Shown one piece after another: positions 1 through 6,420 of a stretch of DNA of 9,664 nt. Below the pieces are notes generated by a model. The model worked only from the letters and a program-made list of their open reading frames with translations, made no database searches and was not told the origin of the DNA. The DNA lies in NCBI GenBank assembly GCA_964639665.1, contig CAZXEU010000056.1:1-9664 (forward strand). The letters are read 5' to 3'. Made by a program: the position numbers and the translations under genes. Each line of letters starts with the position of its first letter. The stretch's first letter is position 1. The DNA is from CAZXEU01 sp964639665 (GTDB taxonomy: Bacteria > Bacteroidota > Rhodothermia > Rhodothermales > Bin80).

Positions 1-813
1 AATTCCCCAGAGAAACGGGGCTTCCAGCTGCACGTTAACATCCAGCGTGTCACTGGTTGTAGCTTCAACGGATTCGGGGAGAAGGCCAGCGCCCGCGGTC
101 CGGTTCAGAAAGGATGCCGCGCGATAGGCGTCCCGGCGCAGACTCGATGCCCTGAGGGTCGTACGCAGCCGCGTTTGGCCAAACTGCCTTCCCGCGCTGC
201 CGGACAACGCCGCTCGCCGCCCGTAGCGCGGCCGGATCAGGCGCCATGTTCCCTCGCCCCCAAGGTGAATACGGTACCCGCCTAGATCCGGTCGATCCAT
301 GCTCCACCGGCCTCCAAAGGCCGGACCGTAGTCCAGCTTTGCATCGCCCGGTCCCGGCCTTCGATCCCAGGCCATGCCCAGACGCGGTTCAAGCATCAGG
401 CCATCTCCCGGCCTGAGGCGTATGCTGCCGAGTATATCCTGCGCAAAGGCGCGGCTTAGGCCGAACCAGGCCGTATATCCGCTCAGGCCGATGGCCGAGC
501 GCCCGCCGAGCGGATGTTCCGCATCTACCGCAAGGACGTTTTCGTCGCGGAACTGCAGCCGGTCATCAAATCGCAGAAAGGCGTCCGTAAGAAAGCGGTT
601 GTCCAGACTTACCTGCCACCGGGCTACCTGAATACTTGCCTCCGCTGCCGAGGTCCACCGGAAGCGGCTCACCTCACGCTGAAAACCAGAAGTGTACTGC
701 ACTACGGGCTGTGCCCGGGCCACGGCTGTGCTCATCGCCACCACAAGCGCAGCACAAACCCAAATGTGACCGCGAGCAGCCAGGATGCACGACCGGCTCA
801 GCCCGGCGGCCAT
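1..813 (-). CDS. Exported protein of unknown function, probable outer-membrane/beta-barrel type (3' end beyond window)
   Basis: I see an uninterrupted minus-strand frame of 271 codons running off the left edge, so the C terminus is missing. The ATG at 813-811 is preferred because it adds a good Sec signal peptide: a short basic N-terminal part, a hydrophobic core around residues 17-32 (VCAALVVAMSTAVA), and an ARA|QP cleavage site after residue 34. A later ATG at 735 would remove most of it. The mature part alternates polar and hydrophobic residues and has many Arg, Trp, Tyr and Phe, with stretches such as WQVSLDNRFLTDAFLRF and DDRLQFRDENVLAVDAEHPLGG, which suits an envelope beta-strand protein. 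There is no TonB plug signature and no lipobox. I do not recognise the family; the outer-membrane placement is inference. Its start lies inside the last codons of the upstream HIT gene (16-bp overlap), so the two are probably co-transcribed and translationally coupled. Confidence 0.72.
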   Translation of the reverse strand, partial: MAAGLSRSCILAARGHIWVCAALVVAMSTAVARAQPVVQYTSGFQREVSRFRWTSAAEASIQVARWQVSLDNRFLTDAFLRFDDRLQFRDENVLAVDAEHPLGGRSAIGLSGYTAWFGLSRAFAQDILGSIRLRPGDGLMLEPRLGMAWDRRPGPGDAKLDYGPAFGGRWSMDRPDLGGYRIHLGGEGTWRLIRPRYGRRAALSGSAGRQFGQTRLRTTLRASSLRRDAYRAASFLNRTAGAGLLPESVEATTSDTLDVNVQLEAPFLWGI

Positions 814-1142
814 CCCATTGCGCGCCCGCCGAGCACGTGCACGTGAAGGTGATCCACGGTCTGTCCGCCATCGGGACCCGTATTGATCACGATGCGATAG
901 CCCGCCTCCAGGCCTTCCGCCCGGGCTATATCGCGCGCCGTGAGCAACAGATGCCCCAGCAATCGCTCATCATCATCTGCAGCCTCGCTTATGGCAGCCA
1001 CGGGCCGGCGAGGAACCACGAGGACATGTACCGGCGCTTGAGGAGCAATGTCCCTGAATGCCATGCACAAGCTGTCCTCGTGCACAATCGAGGCCGGGAT
1101 TTCCCGGTCTATGATCCGCTCGAAGAGCGTCTTGGCGGGCAT
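798..1142 (-). CDS. HIT-domain protein, HINT-type nucleotide phosphoramidase/hydrolase
   Basis: This 114-residue protein has the full length and layout of bacterial HINT proteins (histidine triad superfamily). The N terminus TLFERIIDREIPASIVHED is the typical substrate-pocket start. The segment DIAPQAPVHVLVVPRRP (31-47) matches the conserved central strand. The histidine triad is H98-L-H100-V-H102, followed by the usual C-terminal GGRAMGWPPG. In this family the middle histidine attacks the alpha-phosphate, releasing an amine or leaving group from AMP conjugates such as adenosine phosphoramidates; the protein is a cytosolic dimer. The physiological substrate in bacteria is uncertain. The ATG at 1142 fits the family start; I see no strong Shine-Dalgarno sequence. 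It is first in a probable two-gene unit with the exported protein downstream and is divergent from the pterin genes. Confidence 0.93.
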   Translation of the reverse strand: MPAKTLFERIIDREIPASIVHEDSLCMAFRDIAPQAPVHVLVVPRRPVAAISEAADDDERLLGHLLLTARDIARAEGLEAGYRIVINTGPDGGQTVDHLHVHVLGGRAMGWPPG

Positions 1143-1220
1143 GACACGCGGGCTTTACTTCGCGCTGAACAATCCCCTGAGCGTATCGTTCCAGCGGCTC
1201 CTCGCTTACGTTCCACGCCC
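1143..1220. promoter_or_regulatory. Short divergent intergenic region between the HIT gene and the pterin pair
   Basis: These 78 bases separate two genes that read away from each other, so promoters for both should lie here or extend into the coding ends. I could not identify a convincing -7/-33 pair for either direction. A TACGTTCC at 1207-1214 loosely resembles the TAnnTTTG box of Bacteroidetes, but lies almost on top of the pterin gene start. The assignment rests on gene orientation only. Confidence 0.35.
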
Positions 1221-1634
1221 ATGGCGACCGTTTACGTCACACGCCGGGCCACCTTCAATGCTGCACATCGCCTCCACAACGAGGCAAAATCCCAAGCCTG
1301 GAATGAAGCGACATTCGGCAAATGCAACAACGCCAACTGGCACGGCCACAATTATGTGCTGGAGGTAACGGTGGCCGGCGAGCCCGCCCCGGAGACGGGA
1401 TACGTAATCGATCTGGCTATCCTGGGGCGGATTATCCAGGATCGGATCATTGACAAGGTAGACCACAAAAACCTGAATCTGGACGTGAAGTTTACCCGCG
1501 AACTCCTGCCATCGACAGAGAATCTCGTCGTCGCATTCTGGCGCGAACTGGAGCCTTACATCCCGTCCGGGAGACTGCATCGCATCCGCCTTCAGGAAAC
1601 CGATCGTAACTGGGCCGAATACTTAGGTCCGTGA
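1221..1634 (+). CDS. 6-pyruvoyl-tetrahydropterin synthase / 6-carboxytetrahydropterin synthase family enzyme
   Basis: The 137-residue product belongs to the PTPS/QueD family (COG0720). It acts on 7,8-dihydroneopterin triphosphate, the product of the next gene. Zinc ligands are H16 (FNAAHRL), H41 and H43 (NWHGHNY). The catalytic cysteine is C35, the Asp-His pair is D81-H82 (KVDHKNLN), and E126 (LQETD) is the pterin anchor. The spacing C-x5-HGH (CNNANWHGH) follows the animal-type PTPS pattern rather than the C-x3-HGH of E. coli QueD, so 6-pyruvoyl-tetrahydropterin formation (tetrahydrobiopterin route) is at least as likely as 6-carboxytetrahydropterin for queuosine; this is inference. The frame is open far upstream (from 636), but homology begins exactly at MATVYVTRRATFNAAHRL, so I place the start at 1221. 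Its TGA stop overlaps the GTG start of the GTP cyclohydrolase gene. Confidence 0.93.
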   Translation: MATVYVTRRATFNAAHRLHNEAKSQAWNEATFGKCNNANWHGHNYVLEVTVAGEPAPETGYVIDLAILGRIIQDRIIDKVDHKNLNLDVKFTRELLPSTENLVVAFWRELEPYIPSGRLHRIRLQETDRNWAEYLGP

Positions 1635-2302
1635 AACATTCTGATGCAGAGATGGCCGTGATTCGAACTGCAACCATGGACAACGGAGTAGAGAATGTGG
1701 CAACGGCAGCCGCAAAGCGCCCCACAGTCAATGAAAGGCCCGTAGCGGCTGAGCGTGTCGCAGGGCACGTGCGGGCAATGATCGAACTCCTTGGAGAAGA
1801 TCCCTCGCGTGAAGGGCTGCTCAAGACACCCATGCGCGTGGCCAGGGCCTACCAGTTCCTGCTACAGGGCTACCAGGCCGAACCCAAGGGAATTCTGGAG
1901 AGTGCGATCTATGAAGGCGACTACAATGAGATGATCCTCGTCAAGAGCATCGAGACCTTCAGCTTGTGCGAGCATCATCTGCTCCCCTTCTTCGGCAAGA
2001 CCCACGTTGCCTACATACCCAATGGCCGCATCGTGGGACTCAGCAAGATTCCCCGCGTAGTGGAGGCGTTTGCACGGCGCCTGCAGGTTCAGGAACGCCT
2101 TACCATACAGATACGGGATGCTATCCAGGAGGTGCTTAATCCGCACGGCGTGGCCGTAGTCATGGAGGCAAGCCACCTCTGCATGGCCATGCGCGGAGTA
2201 CAAAAGCAGCATTCCGTGACTACTACCAGTGCCATGAGCGGGGAGCTGCTTGGCAACCCCACGTCTCGCGCTGAATGCCTGCGCCTGATGCGGGACAACT
2301 AG
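1631..2302 (+). CDS. folE: GTP cyclohydrolase I
   Basis: This enzyme converts GTP to 7,8-dihydroneopterin triphosphate and formate, the entry step for folate, biopterin and queuosine pathways. The 223 residues match the usual 190-250. Zinc ligands are C113 and H116 (SLCEHHLLPFFG) and C184 (ASHLCMAMRG); catalytic histidines are H115 and H182; E155 in RLQVQERLTIQI binds the pterin ring. The N-terminal helix VRAMIELLGEDPSREGLLKTPMRVARAY (47-74) is typical, and the C terminus keeps KQHSVTTTSAMSG. The GTG start at 1631 gives a 4-bp GTGA overlap with the upstream PTPS-like gene, suggesting translational coupling; ATGs at 1652 or 1676 are possible alternatives because the first ~35 residues are poorly conserved in the family. 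The stop is shared, through a CTAG, with the convergent YqgE gene. Confidence 0.96.
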   Translation: MKHSDAEMAVIRTATMDNGVENVATAAAKRPTVNERPVAAERVAGHVRAMIELLGEDPSREGLLKTPMRVARAYQFLLQGYQAEPKGILESAIYEGDYNEMILVKSIETFSLCEHHLLPFFGKTHVAYIPNGRIVGLSKIPRVVEAFARRLQVQERLTIQIRDAIQEVLNPHGVAVVMEASHLCMAMRGVQKQHSVTTTSAMSGELLGNPTSRAECLRLMRDN

Positions 2303-2844
2303 TTGACTCGCGGGTGGTCGGGAAAGTTGACCAGCAGCGCGTATTCGCCTCCCATGTCACGGAGCACGGCGCGCCAGAGATTCTTGGGGTCCGAATGAAA
2401 CACAAAGGCAGGTTCGGCTTGCGTCAGAAACCAGCCTCCCGCCTTGATTTCTGCCTCAAGCTGACCGGCGGACCAGCCCGAGTAGCCCAGAAAGAACCGT
2501 AGCCTGCCCTGTGACGTGATCTGCGTTTCGACCAGATACCGTACGGCTCCGAAATCGCCGCCCCAGTAGATGCCGTCGGCTATCTGGGCTGCATCTTCTA
2601 CCACGTCACCGTGCCTATGCAGGTAGTGAAGCGTGTCCTTCTGGACGGGACCGCCCATGGAGACCAGGCCATCGCCCTGCAGACCGTCCAGGATATCGGA
2701 CAAATCGACTGCCATGGGCCGGTTGAGCACGAGCCCAAAGCTGCCCGATTCGCCGTGCTCGCACAACAGCACTACCGTTCGAGCAAAATTGGGATCGCGC
2801 ACCATGGGCGGTGCAATTAGCAGCATGCCAGCAGCGGGGATCAT
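2299..2844 (-). CDS. YqgE/AlgH family protein (UPF0301)
   Basis: The 181-residue product has the family pattern throughout: GMLLIAPPMVRDPNFARTVV (6-25), LLCEHGESGSFGLVLNRPM, the SMGGPVQ loop (62-68), and the C-terminal FLGYSGWSAGQLEAEIKAGG followed by W and a long helix. Length is normal (about 180-190). YqgE is a widespread single-domain protein whose biochemical role is not settled; AlgH was first linked to alginate regulation in Pseudomonas. The start at 2844 lies 3 bases after the stop of the upstream 142-residue protein, with a purine-rich GGAAGAGGAAGG about 12 bases before the start, so the two are co-transcribed. The stop codon is within CTAG (2299-2302), whose other strand is the stop of folE. 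Confidence 0.93.
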   Translation of the reverse strand: MIPAAGMLLIAPPMVRDPNFARTVVLLCEHGESGSFGLVLNRPMAVDLSDILDGLQGDGLVSMGGPVQKDTLHYLHRHGDVVEDAAQIADGIYWGGDFGAVRYLVETQITSQGRLRFFLGYSGWSAGQLEAEIKAGGWFLTQAEPAFVFHSDPKNLWRAVLRDMGGEYALLVNFPDHPRVN

Positions 2845-2847
2845 GTC

Positions 2848-3276
2848 TTACGCAGGCCCTTCCTCTTCCAGTAGTGCTTTCAGCGCTCCGCACCACCAGT
2901 CGGCATTGCGCGTAATGCTTGCAATGGTCACATTCCCAAACCGTGGTAAGAGTTCGATCAGCACAGCCGGTACACTGCTCCATTGGCCGGCGCGCACAAG
3001 CTTCTCCAACCTGTCTGCCGCCGTGCGGCTCCAACGCCAGCTCTCCCGCAACGCTTCTGCCTTCTTCCAGTAGCGGCGTTCGTCCCAGGCATGCGCGCTT
3101 TCATCTATAGTGCGATAGATGCCTCGCAGGTTGAAGATCACAAAGGCTGTCATGTCACGCGCCTCGTCGTCGAAGCCGGAGCGAAGCGCGAGCAATCTGA
3201 GGGCCTCCGCACACGAGCGCATGTGGGCGTGGCGCGTCTTGGCAGGCGTTTCTCCGGTCCTGATGATTCGGGCCAT
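2848..3276 (-). CDS. Conserved-looking small cytoplasmic protein of unknown function, paired with YqgE
   Basis: The 142-residue product has no signal peptide or membrane segment. It looks all-helical with a conserved-domain feel: SGFDDEARDMTAFVIFNLRG (33-52), a Trp/Arg-rich centre HAWDERRYWKKAEALRESWR (62-81), and a C-terminal RNADWWCGALKALLEEE. I do not recognise a named domain and assign no function. The frame is open upstream to an ATG at 3429, but the extra 51 residues (Cys/Pro-rich, including PACHSREILC, which reads through a repeat-like sequence) look non-coding, so I choose the ATG at 3276. It ends 3 bases before the YqgE start, implying a tight operon with it. Alternatives are a later start at M19. 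Confidence 0.75.
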   Translation of the reverse strand: MARIIRTGETPAKTRHAHMRSCAEALRLLALRSGFDDEARDMTAFVIFNLRGIYRTIDESAHAWDERRYWKKAEALRESWRWSRTAADRLEKLVRAGQWSSVPAVLIELLPRFGNVTIASITRNADWWCGALKALLEEEGPA

Positions 3277-3507
3277 GGAATGCGCGTCTGCATTTGCCTG
3301 GGCTGTTCCGCGCCGACCGGTCGCACAAAGGATTTCGCGGGAATGACAGGCCGGAGTGAATCCTGGGTTACGGTGTTCTAGCCCGCAGGCATTGGATGTC
3401 TGTGGATTGGGATCCGCCAGTGCGCCCAATTGGCCAAAGCGGTCGGGTTTCGCGTTTGGCGTATCGCGTGGACAGCCCGCGGATACGCACCTGCCATGCC
3501 GCTCCCG
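3277..3507. other. 231-bp spacer between the secreted peptidase-like gene and the small unknown gene
   Basis: Both flanking genes are on the minus strand. The left part holds a repeat-like sequence with the core TTTCGCGGGAATGACA (3333-3348). The right part holds a stem-loop (3459-3488) just downstream of the peptidase stop. I found no good promoter for the downstream pair, although one is expected here if the stem-loop ends transcription. Confidence 0.5.
3459..3488 (-). terminator. Possible transcription terminator stem-loop after the peptidase-like gene
   Basis: On the plus strand GCGTATC (3459-3465) pairs with GATACGC (3482-3488), extended inward by GCG (3466-3468) with CGC (3478-3480) and one bulged G. 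This gives a 10-bp stem about 20 bases after the minus-strand stop codon at 3508-3510. There is no run of T on the minus-strand 3' side (CAAACGCGAAACCC follows), so intrinsic termination would be weak. It could instead be a processing or stability hairpin. Confidence 0.35.
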
Positions 3508-5910
3508 CTACTTTACAAGCAGCATACGATTGGTCAAGGTTCCGGATGCCGTCTCAAGGCGGTAGAGGTACATTCCACTTGCCCAAGCCGAGCCGTCTAC
3601 CGACACGACATAACTGCCTGCTGCCTGCACCTCATCAGTGAGCAGGGCCACTCTGCGCCCCAACAGGTCAAAGACGGCCAGCCGCACCGGACCGTGCTGC
3701 CGGATACGGTACGCGATGCTCGTGGTGGGATTGAACGGATTGGGATAATTCTGGCCCAGCCAAAGCGGATCCGGCAATTCCCTCTCGTTCTCGGAGGCCG
3801 TGATGGTTCGAATTACGAAGCGCGCTCTGGTAGGAATGACCATCCCGCTGAGCGGATCATCCGGCGGGCACGGCTCTACATTGCAGACAAACTGTACATC
3901 CCAGAGCCGCTGCCAATCCTGCTGCGGGGTCCGGTAAACGAAGGAAAGGTTCTCCGCGGGGTATTCAGACGGGGTAACTACATGGTAATTTCGGTCCGTG
4001 CCGGCCTCTGCAATGCCAATATACACGGTATCCGGCAGCGGGCCTATAACCGAGGCAAAGGGCGCCATGTCGACCTCCATGTGCCGCAGGACAAGCGATG
4101 CGGGAGAGAAGGGCCTCGTGTCTGTCATTTCATGGCGAAAGAGGACATCTCCCGGGCGACCGGCACCGTCGCTCCCCCACACCTGCAGGGCAAAGTCCCG
4201 CGGTGCGGCCGCATCTACGGGCGGGAAGTAGCTCTGATAGAGATGGGCCAGCCAGACGCGGTCCAATAGCACGTCCTTGGACGGATCAGGGTTGACAAAG
4301 CGCGTTGCCGTCTGTCCCTCTGCGCCGGCAGCCATGCCGAAGAGGGTGCCCGACCTGGTCCTGCCATTGTCATACTGGGTCGTCACCGTGGTCTCCTCCG
4401 GCGCGGACGATTGCTCCCACCTGGCCTCGAGGTCCGCCACGCGCGGGCCTGCGGACGGGTCCGTGTTTACGAGTGCCACCAGTACCCTCCGGAATGTGCC
4501 TTCGAATACTGCTGCATCTGAAGCGATGTCCACGGCGCTCCGGCTTGCAAAGCTGCCGTCTTCACTAAACAGCACAATCTCCGCCCGCATGTGATCCGAA
4601 TTCAAGTCCGGGTTCTCATCGCTAGAGACAGGGCTTAGCGTGAGCGAAAAATCCTGCACAAACTCCCACTGCAGGTACCTCACGCCTCCTTCCTGCACTT
4701 CCACGCGTGTGGGCGCCGTTTCGGCACCCATCCTTCCGTTTACAACCGGAGCGGGCGTGGCCCTTACCCCGTTCCGGACCGGTGTCGCGTAGCCATAGCG
4801 GGTATCAATGTTCCGGTCGTTTATGCCGTTGGCCAGATGAAAATCGAAAATCAGTTCCTCGAGTGTAATGCCGGCCTGCATATTGATCAGGGCATTTCGC
4901 AGACCCGGTGCGCCTGGCAACGTTGATCGCGTGATCTTGCCGACATTCAGTACGCCAAACCTCTCGGCGATATAGTTGACAAAAAGCTGGCCCCGCTGTC
5001 TGTCGGGGAAGCTGTTGGTGCGATCATAGCCCAACAGCGGCACATTGTAATCCTGGACTTCCTGAAGGTACTCCATCGGGCGGGCCGGATACCCGAGCAC
5101 CATTTCTGCCCATTCGGAAAGACCTTCGTTGACAAACGTGATCTCCTCCAGATCCCAGTTATACATAATGAGGTGCTGATACTCATGCGCCGCCGTGGCC
5201 TCCAAAAACGAGGTGCCAAGCCTCAGGCTGGGCTCCGTGTCGATATAAAGGACATCGGCGCCGTTTCCAATGGTGCTGCTCAGGTCGCCGGTAGTGACAA
5301 ACCCGGCAATGAAGGTCGTTTCCGTGGTTCCGTTGAAGCCGTCGCGCACGTCGAGCACCAGCACATCCGTAACGCCGTCTCCGTCCACATCGGGCGGCTC
5401 ACCGAAAATCTCCTCGTCGTTTTCGATTATGCCGGCTCCGGGATTCCAGGACCCGGACGGCGTCCGATGGCCCATGCCCAGAACCAGCGAGTCAATCAGG
5501 TTCTGTCCTACGCGGTCACCATCCAGCTCGGCTACCTCAACCCAGATCTGAAACTCCGGAGGATCGCGGTCATCTATCGAAACAAGTTCAAATTCGATAC
5601 TGTCGCGGACCATCGTCTCGAAGTTGTAAACGCGGAATTGCTTCCGGTCGCCGATGTCGTCCACGTGCTTGCGCGCTCCGGGCAGCAAGCCCGCTGCCTT
5701 TCGCGCGCGGAATTCCTCCATGGCTGCTCTTTCCTCGGGCAGTTGTGCCAGCCAGTCGGTCACGTGCCTGACCACCAGTTCGTCCGGCGCCGGAGCGTTA
5801 CTCAACTGCGAATCGACTGGTATCGCAACGTCCTGGGCGCGGGACGCAAACGACACGGCCAGGCAGAGTGTGGTGGCAGCAATTGCGCGCGTCATGTACC
5901 TGCAATTCAT
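3508..5910 (-). CDS. Secreted metallopeptidase-like protein (HExxH, M30/hyicolysin-like) with type IX secretion sorting domain
   Basis: The 800-residue product has a Sec signal peptide (core around 8-23, cleavage near SRA|QD at 25-26). Residues 174-182 (DVDGDGVTD) form a DxDxDG calcium-binding-type loop. The peptidase signature is A-A-H242-E-Y-Q-H246, followed after 15 residues by N-E262-G-L-S-E-W-A-E; this HExxH plus downstream Glu in NEGLS resembles gluzincins of the hyicolysin (M30) type. Two His and E262 would bind zinc, with E243 as the catalytic base. Residues 300-700 look like beta-rich accessory domains, with C676 and C681 as a possible disulfide. The end (718-800: LGQNYPNPFNPTTS, VFDLLGRRVALL, SGMYLYRL, MLLVK) is a type A sorting domain that directs export by the type IX system to the cell surface or medium. 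The start could instead be M6 (5895), which also keeps the signal peptide. The substrate is unknown. Confidence 0.9.
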   Translation of the reverse strand: MNCRYMTRAIAATTLCLAVSFASRAQDVAIPVDSQLSNAPAPDELVVRHVTDWLAQLPEERAAMEEFRARKAAGLLPGARKHVDDIGDRKQFRVYNFETMVRDSIEFELVSIDDRDPPEFQIWVEVAELDGDRVGQNLIDSLVLGMGHRTPSGSWNPGAGIIENDEEIFGEPPDVDGDGVTDVLVLDVRDGFNGTTETTFIAGFVTTGDLSSTIGNGADVLYIDTEPSLRLGTSFLEATAAHEYQHLIMYNWDLEEITFVNEGLSEWAEMVLGYPARPMEYLQEVQDYNVPLLGYDRTNSFPDRQRGQLFVNYIAERFGVLNVGKITRSTLPGAPGLRNALINMQAGITLEELIFDFHLANGINDRNIDTRYGYATPVRNGVRATPAPVVNGRMGAETAPTRVEVQEGGVRYLQWEFVQDFSLTLSPVSSDENPDLNSDHMRAEIVLFSEDGSFASRSAVDIASDAAVFEGTFRRVLVALVNTDPSAGPRVADLEARWEQSSAPEETTVTTQYDNGRTRSGTLFGMAAGAEGQTATRFVNPDPSKDVLLDRVWLAHLYQSYFPPVDAAAPRDFALQVWGSDGAGRPGDVLFRHEMTDTRPFSPASLVLRHMEVDMAPFASVIGPLPDTVYIGIAEAGTDRNYHVVTPSEYPAENLSFVYRTPQQDWQRLWDVQFVCNVEPCPPDDPLSGMVIPTRARFVIRTITASENERELPDPLWLGQNYPNPFNPTTSIAYRIRQHGPVRLAVFDLLGRRVALLTDEVQAAGSYVVSVDGSAWASGMYLYRLETASGTLTNRMLLVK

Positions 5911-5950
5911 TGGGAAAACGGGGTCAAGATGGCCTGATGCCTCGGCCCAG

Positions 5951-5958
5951 CAAAGTTA
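5951..5958 (-). promoter_or_regulatory. Bacteroidetes-type -7 promoter box for the peptidase-like gene
   Basis: The minus strand reads TAACTTTG, an exact match to the TAnnTTTG -7 consensus of Bacteroidetes sigma factor sites. It lies about 40 bases before the ATG at 5910, giving a short leader. The expected TTTG element about 20 bases further upstream is not clear; only CTGG lies in that area. The call rests on the -7 box and its position. Confidence 0.5.
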
Positions 5959-6013
5959 AGCAGAATTGAGACCAGTCTCGCTCCGGCTGTCACGATTTTC
6001 GAGCACGATTGCT

Positions 6014-6045
6014 CCGGGCCAATGACGCGGTTGCCACCGGCCCGG
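6014..6045. repeat. Perfect 7-bp inverted repeat CCGGGCC/GGCCCGG
   Basis: CCGGGCC at 6014-6020 is the reverse complement of GGCCCGG at 6039-6045, with an 18-base loop that contains a small GGT/ACC hairpin. It directly follows the GAGCA/TGCTC hairpin (6001-6014). The strand of any transcript is unknown. A single 7-bp repeat is not rare in GC-rich DNA; its interest is its place in a cluster. Confidence 0.5.
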
Positions 6046-6068
6046 TCTGCTGGCGGCATTGGTGCTGG

Positions 6069-6128
6069 CCACCTGACCCGGATCTGCACCGAACTGGCAG
6101 CCATCGAGTGCAGCGCCTCCGCAGGTGG
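6069..6128. repeat. Nested 60-base inverted repeat, candidate structured RNA or regulatory element
   Basis: CCACCTG (6069-6075) pairs with CAGGTGG (6122-6128). Inside it CTGCAC (6084-6089) pairs with GTGCAG (6108-6113), and further in CGA (6090-6092) pairs with TCG (6104-6106) and TGG with CCA around a CAG loop. The two 8-base internal-loop sides (6076-6083, 6114-6121) are equal in length and can form two more G-C pairs at their centre. All arms are collinear in one hairpin. Function and transcribed strand are unknown. Confidence 0.5.
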
Positions 6129-6386
6129 AAACACGCCGCCTGACGCGGCGGGGCCGGAATCGCCTGACCGCAGCTTCTAGGTGCTGGATCGGAAACATAA
6201 ATGCCGGCTTGCATGATTCGCTGCCGCCAGCGCGCCTCTTTACCGACGCCGTCCGCATCGGGGGAAGTGGCAATGGAGGCCATTCGCACACCTGCGGCAA
6301 ACGGACCTGATTCGCCCCGAGTGCGCCGAGCGCGGGTGCGTACTGCTTAACGGGCATGCTAACAGAAGCGGCAAACAGGCCAGACA

Positions 6387-6420
6387 TCCCGGTCGAAAAG
6401 TAGTAGTTTCGGCTTCGGGA
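6387..6420. repeat. Two-stem inverted repeat upstream of the transporter gene
   Basis: TCCCG (6387-6391) pairs with CGGGA (6416-6420), and inside it CGAAA (6394-6398) pairs with TTTCG (6407-6411) around the loop AGTAGTAG. It lies 86-119 bases upstream of the transporter ATG and overlaps the weak promoter-like TAGTTTCG. It could be an operator, a leader hairpin or chance. Confidence 0.4.

Noticed and set aside
636..1220. Upstream extension of the PTPS-like frame to 332 residues
   Set aside because: It runs antisense through the HIT gene and its product has no motif; family homology begins at the ATG at 1221.
3277..3429. 51-residue N-terminal extension of the small unknown protein
   Set aside because: Cys/Pro-rich, unlike the rest of the protein, and translated through a repeat-like sequence; the ATG at 3276 begins a uniform domain.
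3801..3815. GGTTCGAATT resembling a tRNA T-loop
   Set aside because: Inside the peptidase-like coding region, with no acceptor or anticodon stems around it.
5173..5937. Long plus-strand frame of 254 residues
   Set aside because: Lies antisense to the peptidase-like gene, whose signal peptide and zinc motif are clear; it is a mirror of codon bias.
5990..6289. Minus-strand 99-residue frame in the intergenic region, considered as part of a frameshifted pseudogene
   Set aside because: Joining it with the neighbouring frame gave no recognisable protein; composition looks like non-coding GC-rich DNA.
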